A DNA stretch of 64,000 nucleotides from Acidobacteriota bacterium. GTDB lineage: Bacteria > Acidobacteriota > Vicinamibacteria > Vicinamibacterales > 2-12-FULL-66-21. A model generated the notes under the pieces. It searched no databases. It was given only the letters and a program-made list of their open reading frames with translations, and was not told the DNA's origin. A program made the position numbers and the translations under genes. Shown here piece after piece: positions 32,042-41,925 of the stretch (its first letter is position 1; each line of letters starts with the position of its first letter). The stretch is from assembly GCA_003222675.1 (NCBI GenBank), contig QHWT01000055.1, positions 47,202 through 111,201 on the forward strand, given 5' to 3'.

Positions 32042-34429
32042 TCAGGATCCGATGAGACGATCTCCACCGGCCTCGCGGAAGGCGGCGAGCGCCCGTTGCC
32101 GGCCGGCTTCGGCTTCTTCCAGCATCTCGCGGAAGGCGGGGACATTACGCAGACTGTCGAACTGCGGCCAGCTGGAGAGCGTCGGCGCAACGAAGTACCC
32201 CTTGGCGACTGCTCGCCGCAGATACTCGATTCCGGTTTCGAACTCACCGACGTCGCACAGTAGCCAGCCCTCCTGAAAAATCCCCTCGGGGTCGATGCGA
32301 ATCTTGAAGCCGCCGAACTCTGCCGCACGATCGATCATCTCTTGCGCCCGGCGATCGAGCCAGGCGGTCAGATATTCGATCCATGACTGGAACAGCGGAA
32401 TGCGCGATGCCTGCCGCATTTCGAGCAGCTTGCGACGCGCCTCGTCGCGACGGCCCGTCAGTCCCAATCCGATGACCCGAATTCCATCGTCGGCCCCCGC
32501 GATCACGCGCGGAGGCACAATCGCCAACAGCCGATCGATGTCGCCCGCCATCAGCAGGGTTTGCTCGACGCTCGTCGGAACGTTGGGATCGAGGCGGCGG
32601 GCCTCGGCGTGCGCGGCGACCGACTGCTCGTAGAGCCCGCAGTATCGGCAGGCGTGAACCAGGCCGGCGAACAGCTCGGGATCGTTGCCGTGGCGGCTCG
32701 CTTCGCCGAGCAGCCGCACCAGCGCGCTTTGCGCCTGACCGCTGTCGGCTTCCAGGTTGGCGTAGAACTTGTGCGCGACCGACAATCGCGGGTTCAGCGC
32801 CAGCGCGCGCCGGAACGCTTCCTCGGCGCGCAGGGCACTGTCGGGCGCCGCCTCGATGTACTTGCCGATGACACGATGGCAGCGCCCGAGATGCGCCCAC
32901 GCGCGTGCGAAGCGGCTATCGAGCTCGAGGCACTGCTGATAGAGATCGCGCGCAGCTCGAAGGCCGTCATATGTCCGGGCGGCATCGTTCGCGCGGAGAT
33001 ACAGCTCGTAGGCGCGCGCGTCATGGGGAGCGTTGGGCGTCGGACTGGGGGTGCCGATCGAGAGTGGGTGGGACAGTGCGTCCGACACGCGCCGTGCGAT
33101 GTCGTCCTGCAGGCTGAACAGATCGCCGAGCGACGACTGGACGGTGTGCGACGTGACGAGCGTTCCACCCGGCGCCTCAACGAGCTGTGCCGATGCACGC
33201 AGTTGATCGCCGGACCGCAACAGCGTTCCCATGACGACCCGGTCGACGTCGGCTCCGGCCGCCAGCGCCTTGAGATCCGGCGTGTCGGCGACGAAACGCG
33301 CGGCCACGGCGCTGGAGCGGACGATCAACGACGAGTTGCCGGAGAGCGACGTCGCGATCGCGTCCGGCAGGCTGAAAGAGAGGAAATCCGTTTCCGGATC
33401 GGGCCGAAGCATGCGAAACGGCAGCACGACGATCCGCGTCAGCGCCTGGGCCAGCGCCGGCGTCGCGCCCGTCTGGAGGCCGCGAATCGCGCGAAGACTG
33501 TCGGCCATCGCGTCCGCCGATACGGGCCGGTCCGCCGGCTCCTTGGCCATCGCCTGGCGAATCACCCGATCGACGGCGGACACGGCGGGAGATCCGGTCA
33601 GCGCCGGCGGCTGCTCGTAACGGGTCGCGTGCAGGACTTCGATCAGGTCGCGGCCGCCAAACGCGGGGCGGCCCGCAAGCATCTCAAAGAGGATCGTGCC
33701 CGCGGCGAACAGGTCGGTACGCGCATCGACGCCTTCGCCTGCCGCTTGCTCGGGTGCCATGTAGCGCGGCGTGCCCATGACCATTCCCGTCCGGGTCACC
33801 TCGGCGTCGATGCTGGCCGAGCCGTCCACCTGCGGCCGGGCAAGGCCGAAGTCCAGTAGTTTCACTCCATGGACGGTCAGGAACACGTTCGATGGCTTCA
33901 GATCGCGATGGACGATCCCGCGGGCGTGCAATGCGGAGAGTGCCGCCAGCATGCTCAGCGCGATCGAGACAGCCTGGTCCGGGCTCATCGGCCCGCGGCG
34001 CAACCGCTCGGCGAGCGATTCCCCCTCGAGCAGTTCCATCGCGATGAACAGCCGGCCGTCCTGTTCGCCGACCTCGTAGATCTGGCAGATGTTCGGGTGA
34101 TTGACGCTCGCCGCCGCGCGTGCCTCGCGCCACACGCGCTTGTGCGCGCTCTCGTCGTTGGCAGGCGCTGAGAGCGTTTTAATGGCGATCGTGCGCCCGA
34201 GACGATCGTCGCGCGCGGCAAAGACGACACCCATGCCGCCTTCGCCGAGCTTGCGTTCAATCTTGAAGCGGCCGATGCGCTCGGGCATCGTCTCGCGGCC
34301 GACGCCGCTGCCGCTCGCGGCCTTCGAGCCGCGAGTAGCCGCCGTGGAGCCGGTCAGCCAGTCGTAGAGCGCGCGAAAACCACCGCGGGACGCGTTGTCG
34401 ACGTGTCTATCTGCCACGCAGACATCCAT
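32042..34429 (-). CDS. Ser/Thr protein kinase with TPR C-terminus
   Basis: 795 residues (747 if the ATG at 34288, MPERIGRFKIERKLG, is the start). The kinase domain has GEGGMGVVFAARD, the catalytic Lys in TIAIKTL, HRDLKPSNVFL, DFGLARP and YMAPEQAAGE. The middle (about 350-480) is a FlgO/TolB-like domain (IVVLPFRMLRPDPETDFLSFSLPDAIATSL...GDLFSLQDDIARRVSDAL), followed by TPR repeats and the tail FREMLEEAEAGRQRALAAFREAGGDRLIGS. There is no transmembrane segment between the kinase and TPR parts. Typical of the many acidobacterial kinases; targets unknown. Tails of two relatives survive as relics at 420-785 and 34465-34639. Confidence 0.93.
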   Translation of the reverse strand: MDVCVADRHVDNASRGGFRALYDWLTGSTAATRGSKAASGSGVGRETMPERIGRFKIERKLGEGGMGVVFAARDDRLGRTIAIKTLSAPANDESAHKRVWREARAAASVNHPNICQIYEVGEQDGRLFIAMELLEGESLAERLRRGPMSPDQAVSIALSMLAALSALHARGIVHRDLKPSNVFLTVHGVKLLDFGLARPQVDGSASIDAEVTRTGMVMGTPRYMAPEQAAGEGVDARTDLFAAGTILFEMLAGRPAFGGRDLIEVLHATRYEQPPALTGSPAVSAVDRVIRQAMAKEPADRPVSADAMADSLRAIRGLQTGATPALAQALTRIVVLPFRMLRPDPETDFLSFSLPDAIATSLSGNSSLIVRSSAVAARFVADTPDLKALAAGADVDRVVMGTLLRSGDQLRASAQLVEAPGGTLVTSHTVQSSLGDLFSLQDDIARRVSDALSHPLSIGTPSPTPNAPHDARAYELYLRANDAARTYDGLRAARDLYQQCLELDSRFARAWAHLGRCHRVIGKYIEAAPDSALRAEEAFRRALALNPRLSVAHKFYANLEADSGQAQSALVRLLGEASRHGNDPELFAGLVHACRYCGLYEQSVAAHAEARRLDPNVPTSVEQTLLMAGDIDRLLAIVPPRVIAGADDGIRVIGLGLTGRRDEARRKLLEMRQASRIPLFQSWIEYLTAWLDRRAQEMIDRAAEFGGFKIRIDPEGIFQEGWLLCDVGEFETGIEYLRRAVAKGYFVAPTLSSWPQFDSLRNVPAFREMLEEAEAGRQRALAAFREAGGDRLIGS

Positions 34430-34464
34430 AATACCGCTGCAGCAGCGGCGTCATGCTTTCAGGC

Positions 34465-34639
34465 TCACGACGTTTGAGGAAACAGTGCGCGCCGCAGCGA
34501 GTCAGACGCTTGCAGCTGCGCGATGGATGCCTGGAACTGTCGATCCTGCCGGATCGGATCGAGGTTGGGATCGCGCGCGAACAGCGAGTCGCACAGAAAG
34601 TCCGTTGCCGCGGCTGCGCGCAGCATCTCGACCGCTTCA
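34465..34639 (-). pseudogene. C-terminal tail of a second kinase/TPR protein
   Basis: The minus-strand frame reads EAVEMLRAAAATDFLCDSLFARDPNLDPIRQDRQFQASIAQL and ends with TGA at 34465. The DP.LDPIR...F...I pattern is the same closing module as in the adjacent kinase. It is cut off upstream by a recombinase relic on the other strand. Confidence 0.55.
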
Positions 34640-34940
34640 GTATGTGCCGCTCAGCCCGACGCTCCTCGAGACGCTGCGTGTGTGTTGGCCGTGGATGAAG
34701 CCAACGACGTTGGTGTTTCCGGGCACGATCGCCGGTGGCGCGCTGACAAGCCGATCACAGCGCAGGTGCTCCGCCCACTCGTACGCCACACATTACTTGA
34801 GGCGGGGGACGACTTGTGCACCATCCAGCTGCTGCGCGGCCACCTGAAACTCGAACACACCTCGAATCCCAATGCCAATGTCGCTCACTTGGCGGCAGAA
34901 TCTCGCAGCGATGCTTTGGTGCGGCGGCCGTCATCCGCTG
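34638..34940 (+). pseudogene. Tyrosine recombinase C-terminal relic with frameshifts
   Basis: Pieces in different frames: QYVPLSPTLLETLRVCWPWMKPTTLVFPGT; RADKPITAQVLRPLVRH and HSYATHYL; LLEAGDDLCTIQLLRGHLKLEHTSNP. Together they give the catalytic end of an IS91-linked or phage-type tyrosine recombinase (H..R.HATHLLEAGDDLRTIQ.LLGH..L.HT). Frame changes lie near 34735 and 34785. Confidence 0.65.
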
Positions 34941-35245
34941 TATGAGCTCGTTCGTAGGCGGAGCGGTCACGGCCCGATGCGTCGCTGGAGGAAAGACCTC
35001 TTTGAAATATTTTCAACTTCGTCGGAGACGGACATCAACTGCGAGGCACGACGTCGATCGGACGCGACTGCCGATACCAGGTCGGCAATTTCCGGAACGG
35101 CAGTCGGTGTTTAACTTCGCGTTCAACACGAACCCTGTTCGGAGCGGATCAAACCGAACGATCGGCTCATGCCGTTGCTCTGTGACCGCGTGGAGGGACC
35201 AGCCGGTTTTCGTGGCTCGAGAGCCATGGCGGACAGTGTCGTGAA
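34941..35245. other. Gene-free stretch of about 300 bases
   Basis: No gene is supported. Open frames are short and unlike known proteins. The region is less GC-rich than its surroundings by eye (AATATTTTCAACTTCG near 35000). Confidence 0.3.
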
Positions 35246-35839
35246 ATGACCCAGCGTGCAACGCTTGCCGTCGATGATGTGGTGAGGGCGGTCATCGCCG
35301 GCAAGCGTCGCATCATTGTGGTCGACGTCGAGGCGACTTGCTGGAAGAAGGCGGTGTTCAGCCGGAAAAAGGAGACCATCGAAATCGGCGCCGTGCTGTT
35401 GCTGCTCGATCGTGCCGAATCAAGGTGGCCCGAGTTTCAGACGTTCGTCCGACCACGGCGACTCCCTCACCTCTCCAGGTTCTGTCGCGAGCTCACCGGC
35501 ATCTGCCAGGAGAATGTCGACGTCGCTCCCACCTTTCCGGAAGCGCTGCGGCTGTTCCTGGAGTGGTCACAACCGTTGGAGCGAGTCGTCCTGGCGACCT
35601 GGAGTCGCTACGATTTCTGGCAGCTCGATCTGGATCTGGAGGCTCACGGCCTCCCTAAGCTCACCATCCCTTGCCTCGACGTCAAGAAGCTCGCTGCGCG
35701 CATCGTCGGTACAAAGAGCTTCGAGGAGACCGCACGCGAGCTGGCTCCTGATGGCGTGGCCATGCCGAGGCACCGCGCCGTTGCCGATGCGCATCGAACC
35801 GCACGGATCCTGAACCGCCTGCTCCGTCCGCTCGTCTAA
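35246..35839 (+). CDS. 3'-5' exonuclease, DEDDh type, KapD/ERI1-like
   Basis: 197 residues. ExoI motif IIVVDVEATCW, with the first acidic pair; the substrate loop RPRRLPHLSRFCRELTGICQENVD; the ExoII region VLATWSRYDFWQLDLDLEAHGL; and the ExoIII motif HRAVADAHRTARILN with its His and Asp. The pattern fits the ERI-1/KapD branch that trims RNA or DNA 3' ends. It is a single gene and precedes the toxin-antitoxin pair by about 180 bases. It could be a defence or RNA-processing gene, but nothing here decides that. Confidence 0.85.
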   Translation: MTQRATLAVDDVVRAVIAGKRRIIVVDVEATCWKKAVFSRKKETIEIGAVLLLLDRAESRWPEFQTFVRPRRLPHLSRFCRELTGICQENVDVAPTFPEALRLFLEWSQPLERVVLATWSRYDFWQLDLDLEAHGLPKLTIPCLDVKKLAARIVGTKSFEETARELAPDGVAMPRHRAVADAHRTARILNRLLRPLV

Positions 35840-35976
35840 CCGCGAGCCCCAGTGACATCGACGACGACGTGTGGTCCCGGGGTCGAGCAGGCGCCGTGTC
35901 GACGCCATGTCCCGCTCGGCGTCTGGGGAGTGCAGTGAACAATCAAGGCGAGGCCCGGTATTCGTGCCCGGTATTT

Positions 35977-36010
35977 GTGTATTGACAGAATTCCATTTCT
36001 GTCAATACAC
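35977..36010. promoter_or_regulatory. Perfect 14-bp inverted repeat over a promoter (TA operator)
   Basis: GTGTATTGACAGAA (35977-35990) and TTCTGTCAATACAC (35997-36010) are exact inverted copies around a six-base centre. The left arm contains TTGACA (35982-35987), and a -10 would fall in the right arm, so a bound repressor blocks transcription. It ends 6 bases before the antitoxin start, the usual place for autoregulation by an antitoxin with a ribbon-helix-helix or similar fold. Confidence 0.8.
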
Positions 36011-36016
36011 TTGGAC

Positions 36017-36247
36017 GTGCCCAGTGCCGCCCGTCCCAAGCGCGCGCCCCGTCGGGAAGAACGAGTCTCCCGCACCTATCGGCTGCCGCTGTCGAAGTTG
36101 CGAGCGGCCAAGCGTGCGCTCGGCGCTGCGACTGCGACGGAAACGATCGAGCGCGCGCTCGATCTTGCCGTCTTTCAGCGCGAACTCATCGACGGAACGC
36201 GGGCGATGCTCGGGATCGAAATCACACCCCCAGACGCTGAGCGGTGA
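36017..36247 (+). CDS. Antitoxin of a VapBC-like pair
   Basis: 76 residues from GTG at 36017, which is right after the operator; an ATG at 35975 in the same frame would lie upstream of the promoter. The protein is basic at first (PSAARPKRAPRREERVSRTYRLPLSKLRAAKRAL) and continues ATATETIERALDLAVFQRELIDGTRAML, a pattern typical of antitoxins that pair with PIN toxins. Its stop overlaps the toxin start (GTGA), so the two are translationally coupled. Confidence 0.75.
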   Translation: MPSAARPKRAPRREERVSRTYRLPLSKLRAAKRALGAATATETIERALDLAVFQRELIDGTRAMLGIEITPPDAER

Positions 36248-36711
36248 CTCGAGGCTCGCGCAAGTACGTTCTCGATACTCAACTCTTCATCAACGCCTTT
36301 CGCGATCCGGTGGTCAGCGAGGAACTCCAGCGGTTCCATCGCGCCTTTTCGCCTTTTGAGCATTTCAGTGTGATCGTCGCCCAGGAGCTACGGGCTGGCG
36401 TGAAACGGCGCCGGGATAGAAAGATGTTGGAACGGAACGTCCTCAAGGTCTTTCAGCGAGCGAGTCGAACAATCACGCCATCGGCCGACGTCTGGCACAG
36501 GTCCGGAGATTTGCTCGCAGAAATGGCGAGACAGGAAGGACTGGAAATTGCCCGCCTCTCGAAAGCCTTCGCGAATGACGTCTTGCTCGCGCTCTCGTGC
36601 CGAGAAGCCGGCTGCGTGCTCGTGACCGACAACGAACGGGATTTTCACCGGATTCGACGCTTTGTTCAGTTCGACTTCACGAAGCCGTGGCCCGGGGGCC
36701 AAGTGACCTGA
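36244..36711 (+). CDS. PIN-domain toxin, VapC-like
   Basis: 155 residues from GTG at 36244. PIN motifs: KYVLDTQLFINAF (first Asp), EHFSVIVAQELRAG (Glu), SKAFANDVLLALSCREAGCVLVTDNERDFHRI (the last acidic cluster, Asp/Asp). PIN toxins are Mg-dependent ribonucleases, often cutting tRNA or rRNA. All the acidic positions appear present, so it should be active and need its antitoxin. Confidence 0.82.
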   Translation: MTRGSRKYVLDTQLFINAFRDPVVSEELQRFHRAFSPFEHFSVIVAQELRAGVKRRRDRKMLERNVLKVFQRASRTITPSADVWHRSGDLLAEMARQEGLEIARLSKAFANDVLLALSCREAGCVLVTDNERDFHRIRRFVQFDFTKPWPGGQVT

Positions 36712-36749
36712 TTGCGCTCGGTGCCAGCGTGTGTCGCGGGACCAGCGGA

Positions 36750-38018
36750 TCACCTTCCGCAGCACCTTTTGAATTTCTTTCCGCTCCCGCAAGGGCAAGG
36801 CTCATTTCGGCCCACTTTCGTTGGAGCTCGGTACGGCTCCTCCGGTTCGAGGAGGCGTCTTTCGTTGTTCCAATCCTCTTCCACGGCATCGTGCGCGGAG
36901 TCTTTTCCGAAGGCAGCCCACCAGGAAGTCGCGACTGCGACGTCATCAATGGGCGGCTGACGCTCTCGCACGGCTTCGAGCATTCGTCCAGGCGGCGCTG
37001 ATTCGACTTTCACCAACTCCTCAGGCGCCATGGATTGCGGATCGGCGAGTCCATCGCGATAGGCTCGACGAAGCGCGGGGAACACAACCAACGCCTCGAT
37101 GTCGGCAGATTCGGCGACCAGGCTATCCCACACTTGATTCGGCTCCCGTTCGAGCCCCTCTTCGGCGAGCCACAGAAAATACTCGACGACAGGTTCGCGC
37201 GGGATTTCCGCCCAGGCCGCGAGAAGGGCGAGGGCGGTCACCCCGGCGCCCCGGCCGTACTGGTCGGCATCGCGATTCAGAATGAGGTTCTTGATCGGCG
37301 TTAGGTCTCCGTCACACACGGCCGCGAGGATCCGCGCGCCATCCTGGGTGACGATATCGCCGCCGATCTCGAACGGCTTCTCTTCCGGCAGCGACAACCA
37401 CCGAATGACATACTGATACGCGCGCGGCTCACGCCACTTCGCCAACAGATAGAGCGCATACGAGAAGAGATTCGCCTCCCGGATCGAAGCGCTGGCCGGA
37501 TTTGCGACGCCCCGATCGAGAGCCGAGAGGAGCGGTTCGATGAGCGCCTCCCGATGAGACTCCGCGGAGGCGAGCGCCTCCGCAGGCTGGATTGACGCAT
37601 CTCGAGACAGCGTCGTCAGAATCTGCGATGGCGACAGCGTCGGCGCCGGCACTCGTCTCGGCTCTTGTGTGAATCGATCGATGCCCGCCCAGAACGGACA
37701 CCGCGGGCAGTTCCGGCCCATGGGGTAGTCGATGCCTTCCTGATGCAGACATCCCATGATGCGGTCGGACGTGACCGCGTGCTTCACGCCGTACTCACGG
37801 AGAAAGTCAGCAACGCCGGCAGCAATCGTCGGATCGTGCCGCACGTCGACCGCGTGCGTCGTCCAGGTGCGCATCGCGGCGGGCTCGCGTTGGCCGGGCC
37901 GCTCGAGCACCGAGACGACGAGTTTCGTTGCGAACGTGTTGTCTGGCCCGTATGGCGCGATGGATGCCAGTGGGTACTGAGCGGAGCGCCGGCTGCGCTG
38001 TCGTGAGATGCTGGTCAT
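36750..38018 (-). CDS. DUF1186-like protein with C-terminal SEC-C zinc motif
   Basis: 422 residues. The N-terminal 120 residues include a cysteine-rich part (CLHQEGIDYPMGRNCPRCPFWAGIDRF). The middle is a helical DUF1186/HEAT-like region (EPLLSALDRGVANPASASIREANLFSYALYLLAKWREPRAYQYVIRWLSLPEE). The end VGRNEPCPCGSGKKFKRCCG is a SEC-C zinc motif, named after SecA. The function of such proteins is unknown. Convergent with the PIN toxin, with 38 bases between stops. Confidence 0.82.
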   Translation of the reverse strand: MTSISRQRSRRSAQYPLASIAPYGPDNTFATKLVVSVLERPGQREPAAMRTWTTHAVDVRHDPTIAAGVADFLREYGVKHAVTSDRIMGCLHQEGIDYPMGRNCPRCPFWAGIDRFTQEPRRVPAPTLSPSQILTTLSRDASIQPAEALASAESHREALIEPLLSALDRGVANPASASIREANLFSYALYLLAKWREPRAYQYVIRWLSLPEEKPFEIGGDIVTQDGARILAAVCDGDLTPIKNLILNRDADQYGRGAGVTALALLAAWAEIPREPVVEYFLWLAEEGLEREPNQVWDSLVAESADIEALVVFPALRRAYRDGLADPQSMAPEELVKVESAPPGRMLEAVRERQPPIDDVAVATSWWAAFGKDSAHDAVEEDWNNERRLLEPEEPYRAPTKVGRNEPCPCGSGKKFKRCCGR

Positions 38019-38125
38019 CTGCGCGTCGCTGCAGATGATAATCGCTCCACCGCGGCCGCAGCCAGCAGACCGCGTTGAATAGCACTCATTGACTTCCGTT
38101 CGACGACGATGTCATCGTCGTCGTC

Positions 38126-38713
38126 ATGCCGACAAACGATCGCGGCAACGGACCTGACGAACTGATCGAGCGCCTGAAAGCACAGGCGGCGGCCGTCGCC
38201 GACGGTCGCACTGTCGCCTACGAGTCCGACGGCCTGACGCCGGACGTTCAGGAGCAGTTCTGGCAGAACGTCGTCGCCTTCGAGACGGCCAGTAGCACCG
38301 ACCTGACCAGAGAGTTGAAGGCGATCGGCGTGAAGCTGCTCGAGCCGGATGATCTGGACGACGTCGCGCTGCGCAAGGCGCGTTGGAGCATCATCGAAGG
38401 GCTTGCGAGACTGCGCGTGTTCCTGGATCAGACCGATCATTTAAGCGACCGCGAACTCTACACTCAACTGTTGCGCGAACTGCTGCCGCAAGAAATGCCC
38501 GCGCTCGACGTCGATGAGATCTCGGCGTGGCACATCGACGTGCTCGGATACGACAAGCCGGAACTGTACCTGAAGTACTACGCCGACGAAAAAACGCGGG
38601 AGTCCTGGCGAATCGACTTTCCAGACGATCTCATCCCTGGTCGCGAAGACCCGCCCTACGACCGGGATCGCCACCTGCCGCAGTACCATTGTCGCTGGCG
38701 ACTCGATCATTGA
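38126..38713 (+). CDS. Conserved hypothetical protein
   Basis: 195 residues, acidic and hydrophilic, with no signal peptide or membrane segment. It has conserved-looking blocks: AWHIDVLGYDKPELYLKYYADEKTRESWRIDFPDDLIPG and PPYDRDRHLP. I do not recognise a functional family, though the codon use and the absence of frameshifts suggest a real gene. Divergent from the SEC-C protein, 107 bases away. Confidence 0.65.
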   Translation: MPTNDRGNGPDELIERLKAQAAAVADGRTVAYESDGLTPDVQEQFWQNVVAFETASSTDLTRELKAIGVKLLEPDDLDDVALRKARWSIIEGLARLRVFLDQTDHLSDRELYTQLLRELLPQEMPALDVDEISAWHIDVLGYDKPELYLKYYADEKTRESWRIDFPDDLIPGREDPPYDRDRHLPQYHCRWRLDH

Positions 38714-38948
38714 TTGTCCGTGCATGAACGCACGCGCGGCTACGGCGGGATGCATCGCTGACTTGATGAGATCCCGCCGAAGCGCAGAGCGCGAAGGCGG
38801 ACAAATCGTGCCTCACCAGCCAATCCTCTTGACCAGCGGGTTGTGATTCCGTCCCTGACACTGACGCACCGGGCATGTGCGCTTCCCCTCGTACCGCGAG
38901 GGGGCTTGACATTGAATTCGCGCTACGTCATGCTTCCCTCATCACACG
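38714..38948. promoter_or_regulatory. Upstream region of the PadR-ADOP pair
   Basis: TTGACA at 38906-38911 is followed after 17 bases by CATGCT, a weak -10, ending 20 bases before the ATG at 38949. TTGACATTGAATTCG carries the only obvious promoter. There is no gene in the stretch. Confidence 0.4.
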
Positions 38949-39290
38949 ATGGGAGCGAATGACCGCGTACCACCAGACCTACTCAGCGGCACAGTCGATC
39001 TGCTGATTCTCAAATCTCTGGCCGGAGGACAACGCCATGGCTACGCGATTGCACAGTACATCCGCGCATCTTCCGGAGACGTGCTCGAACTCGGCGAGAG
39101 CTCTCTATACACCGCGCTGCAGCGGCTCCTGTTGAACGGCTGGGTGAGCGACGAATGGGGCGCCTCGGAGAACAACCGGCGCGCACGCTATTACAGGCTG
39201 ACAGCAGCCGGTCGAAAACATCTCGCGGCGCAGACCCGTGAGTTCGATTTGGTCGTCACAGCTATCCAGCGCGTGTTGCGTACCGTGTAA
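38949..39290 (+). CDS. PadR-family transcriptional regulator
   Basis: 113 residues: PDLLSGTVDLLILKSLAGGQRHGYAIAQYI, then ESSLYTALQRLLLNGWVSDEWGASENNRRARYYRLTAAGRKHL, the complete PadR winged helix with its basic wing. It lies 17 bases before the permease gene, the classic PadR-ADOP arrangement, and probably controls it. The permease it would regulate is frameshifted. Confidence 0.92.
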   Translation: MGANDRVPPDLLSGTVDLLILKSLAGGQRHGYAIAQYIRASSGDVLELGESSLYTALQRLLLNGWVSDEWGASENNRRARYYRLTAAGRKHLAAQTREFDLVVTAIQRVLRTV

Positions 39291-39307
39291 TAGATAGGCT
39301 CGACCGC

Positions 39308-41925
39308 ATGCGCCTATTTCGGAGACTCAAGTATCTGCTTCATCGCGGGCGCCGAGAGCGGGAGCTCGCTGAAGAACTCGTGTTTCATCGCGACTTGGCG
39401 GAACAGGAACAGCGCCACGCGGGCCTTCCTCCGGAGGAAGTGCGGCGTGCGACAAACCTCCAAATGGGCAACACTACCCTTGCTCGAGAAGCGGCCCACC
39501 ACGTCTGGTTTCCCGCCGCAATCGAAGGCGTCTTGCAGGACCTCCACTATGCGTGGCGCGGTCTAAGCCGCAGCAAGGCGCTTCTTGCCGTGGCCTGTTT
39601 GTCACTCGGTCTCAGCACCGGCTTCGGAACCGCGTTATTCAATGTTGTGAACGGTGTCATCCTTCAGCCCGTCACTGTGACACGCCCTGATGCGCTGGTC
39701 CGTTTTTGGGTCGGCAATGGCAACCGCATCTCCTGGCCGAACCTGCACGACATCTGTGACCAGACGCCCAGCGTGTCGTGCGTCGGCCACCGAGTCGATG
39801 AGCTGATGTGGCAACAGCGAGACGAATCTATCCGGCTCTTTGGTCAGGCGGTGAGTCCTCACTACTTCACGATGCTCGGCATCCAGGTGACCCAGGGCCG
39901 CGTGTTCACCAGCGAAACGGTACGGGAAACGCCGGACACCGTGTTAGTGACCCATGCGTTCTGGGAGCGGCAACTCGGACGCGATCCACACGTCATCGGG
40001 CGCACCCTCGTTCTCACGGGCCACCCGTACACCGTCATCGGTGTCTTGCCTCGCGGATTTCGTTCGATCTGGGGACTGGGCATTGCGCCGTCGTTGCCGC
40101 GGCACGGCCAGCCACCACCAGGCGTGGTGACGCGGAGTACGAGCTCCTTGGCTTGCTTGGGCCAGGACAGAGCCTGGCGGAGTTTCGCTCGCGTGTCACG
40201 GCGCGGGCCACGGGCCTACAGGAGGCGTATCCGGTCGAGAACCGTGGCTTCGGCCGGGTGCAAACGTTTCCGTTCCACTCGTTGGGCCTGTTTCTCAGCA
40301 GTGAAGATCAAGTGATGCGCGTGATCGTGCTGTTCGCATCATTGATCGTTGTCCTCGTGCTACTGCTCGCGGTCATTGCATGCGTGAACATCGCGGGACT
40401 GCTGGTGGCCAGAGCCGTGGCGCGCCAGCGCGAGATCGCTATTCGCCTCAGCATCGGCTGTGGACGGTTGCGGCTGGCGCGACTGCTCCTGGCAGAGGGT
40501 CTTCTACTGGCGATCATCGGCGTCGGGCTGGGCGGTGTGGCGAGCATTTGGCTGGCGCGACTTCTGGTCGCAGTGCCGCTGCCGTTTCCCGTGCCGTTCG
40601 AGGTGGAGGTGCCGGTCGATCTGCACCTGTTTGGCTACCTTGCGGCGATGGTGGCCCTGACGGCGATGGTGATCGGCGTTGCGCCGCTGTTGCAGGCATT
40701 TCGGGTTTCCGTGGTCAGGGGCACGGGCAGCGCGCCGCGTGCCGTTGGCTTCCGGCGCTGGTCGCTGCGCGGCACACTGATTACCGTGCAGATCGCCATG
40801 TCGACGGTGTTGCTGGTGGCGACAACGCTCTTTGTCCGGAGCCTTTGGGGTGCCAGCCAGATCGATCCGGGGTTCGATATGGCGCATGTCGTGACCGTCG
40901 AAGCCGACACGCGCTCGCCGCAACTCACGGCTGCGGAAGTCGGCGCCTACTATCGGGCGGCGATTGACCGGCTGAATAACGTGCCGAACGTGGTTGCCGT
41001 CTCGGGAGCCATCGTGGTGCCGCTCAGTATGGGCTCCATCGTCAATAGCTTGCTGGTCGATGTCGGCAGCAAGGACCGGGCGGTTACCGTCAATAGCAAT
41101 TGGATTCTGCCCGACTACTTCCGTGTGATGGGCATTCCGCTTCGCTCCGGGCGGGAGTTTAGCGAAACCGACAGAGAAGATAGGCCTCGCGTTGCGATCG
41201 TCAATGAAACCTTCGCTCGCCGTCTTTTCGCAGGTCAAAGCGCGCTAGGCCAGCGAGTGCGCCGGCCTGCGTCGGATGGAAATCCTGAACCATGGGCTGA
41301 GATCGTTGCGGTAGTGGCCGACAGCCATTACCTGACCTTAGGTGAGGAGATTCGCCCACAGGTTTATTGGCCGTTCGGATCGGGCGTCGGCAACATGACG
41401 GTTCATGTCCGTACCGAGAGTGGTGGGAGTGGCTTTGCGCAAGGGCTTCAAGACATCTTGACTGGCGTCGACTCACGAGTCCCCGTGCGCGTGCGTCCAC
41501 TGAGCTCGGTCATGGCTGTCGCGCTGTTTCCTGCCCAAGCGGCGGCGATGGTGCTGGCTGGCCTCGGCCTGGTGGGGTGGGCACTCACGATAGCCGGACT
41601 GTACGGGCTCGTCGCATACACGGTGACGCGACGGATTCCAGAGATCGGGGTGCGCGTGGCGCTGGGAGCCACCCCATCGAGTGTGATGCGTCTGCTGTTG
41701 AGGGACGGACTCGCGATTGCCATCGTCGGCGTGGCAGCGGGGCTGATCGTCGCTTCGTTGGCCACACCCTTCCTGAGCATGTTTCTGGCAGGCGTTGCGC
41801 CCCGCGATGTGACCAGCTTCAGCGTGGTGGCCGCGGCCTTGATCCTCACAGCGCTCGCGGCAAGCTACGGCCCGGCGCGCCGCGGGATGCGACTGTCGCC
41901 GACTGATGCGCTTCGCGCCGAGTGA
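39308..41925 (+). pseudogene. ADOP-family permease split by one frameshift
   Basis: The first 270 codons read MRLFRRLKYLLHRGRRERELAEEL (permease prefix), the first helix and the first periplasmic domain (VSPHYFTMLGIQVTQGRVF, VTHAFWERQLGRDPHVIGRTL). The frame changes by one base around 40110-40130; the rest, from GDAEYELLGLLGPGQSL to SPTDALRAE at 41925, continues in the next frame with both FtsX blocks. Without the shift it would be an intact protein of about 870 residues. The site is not a homopolymer. Assembly error cannot be excluded, but similar breaks occur only in accessory genes here. Confidence 0.8.

Noticed and set aside
32561..33859. Plus-strand frame opposite the Ser/Thr kinase
   Set aside because: Shadow; the kinase motifs on the other strand are intact.
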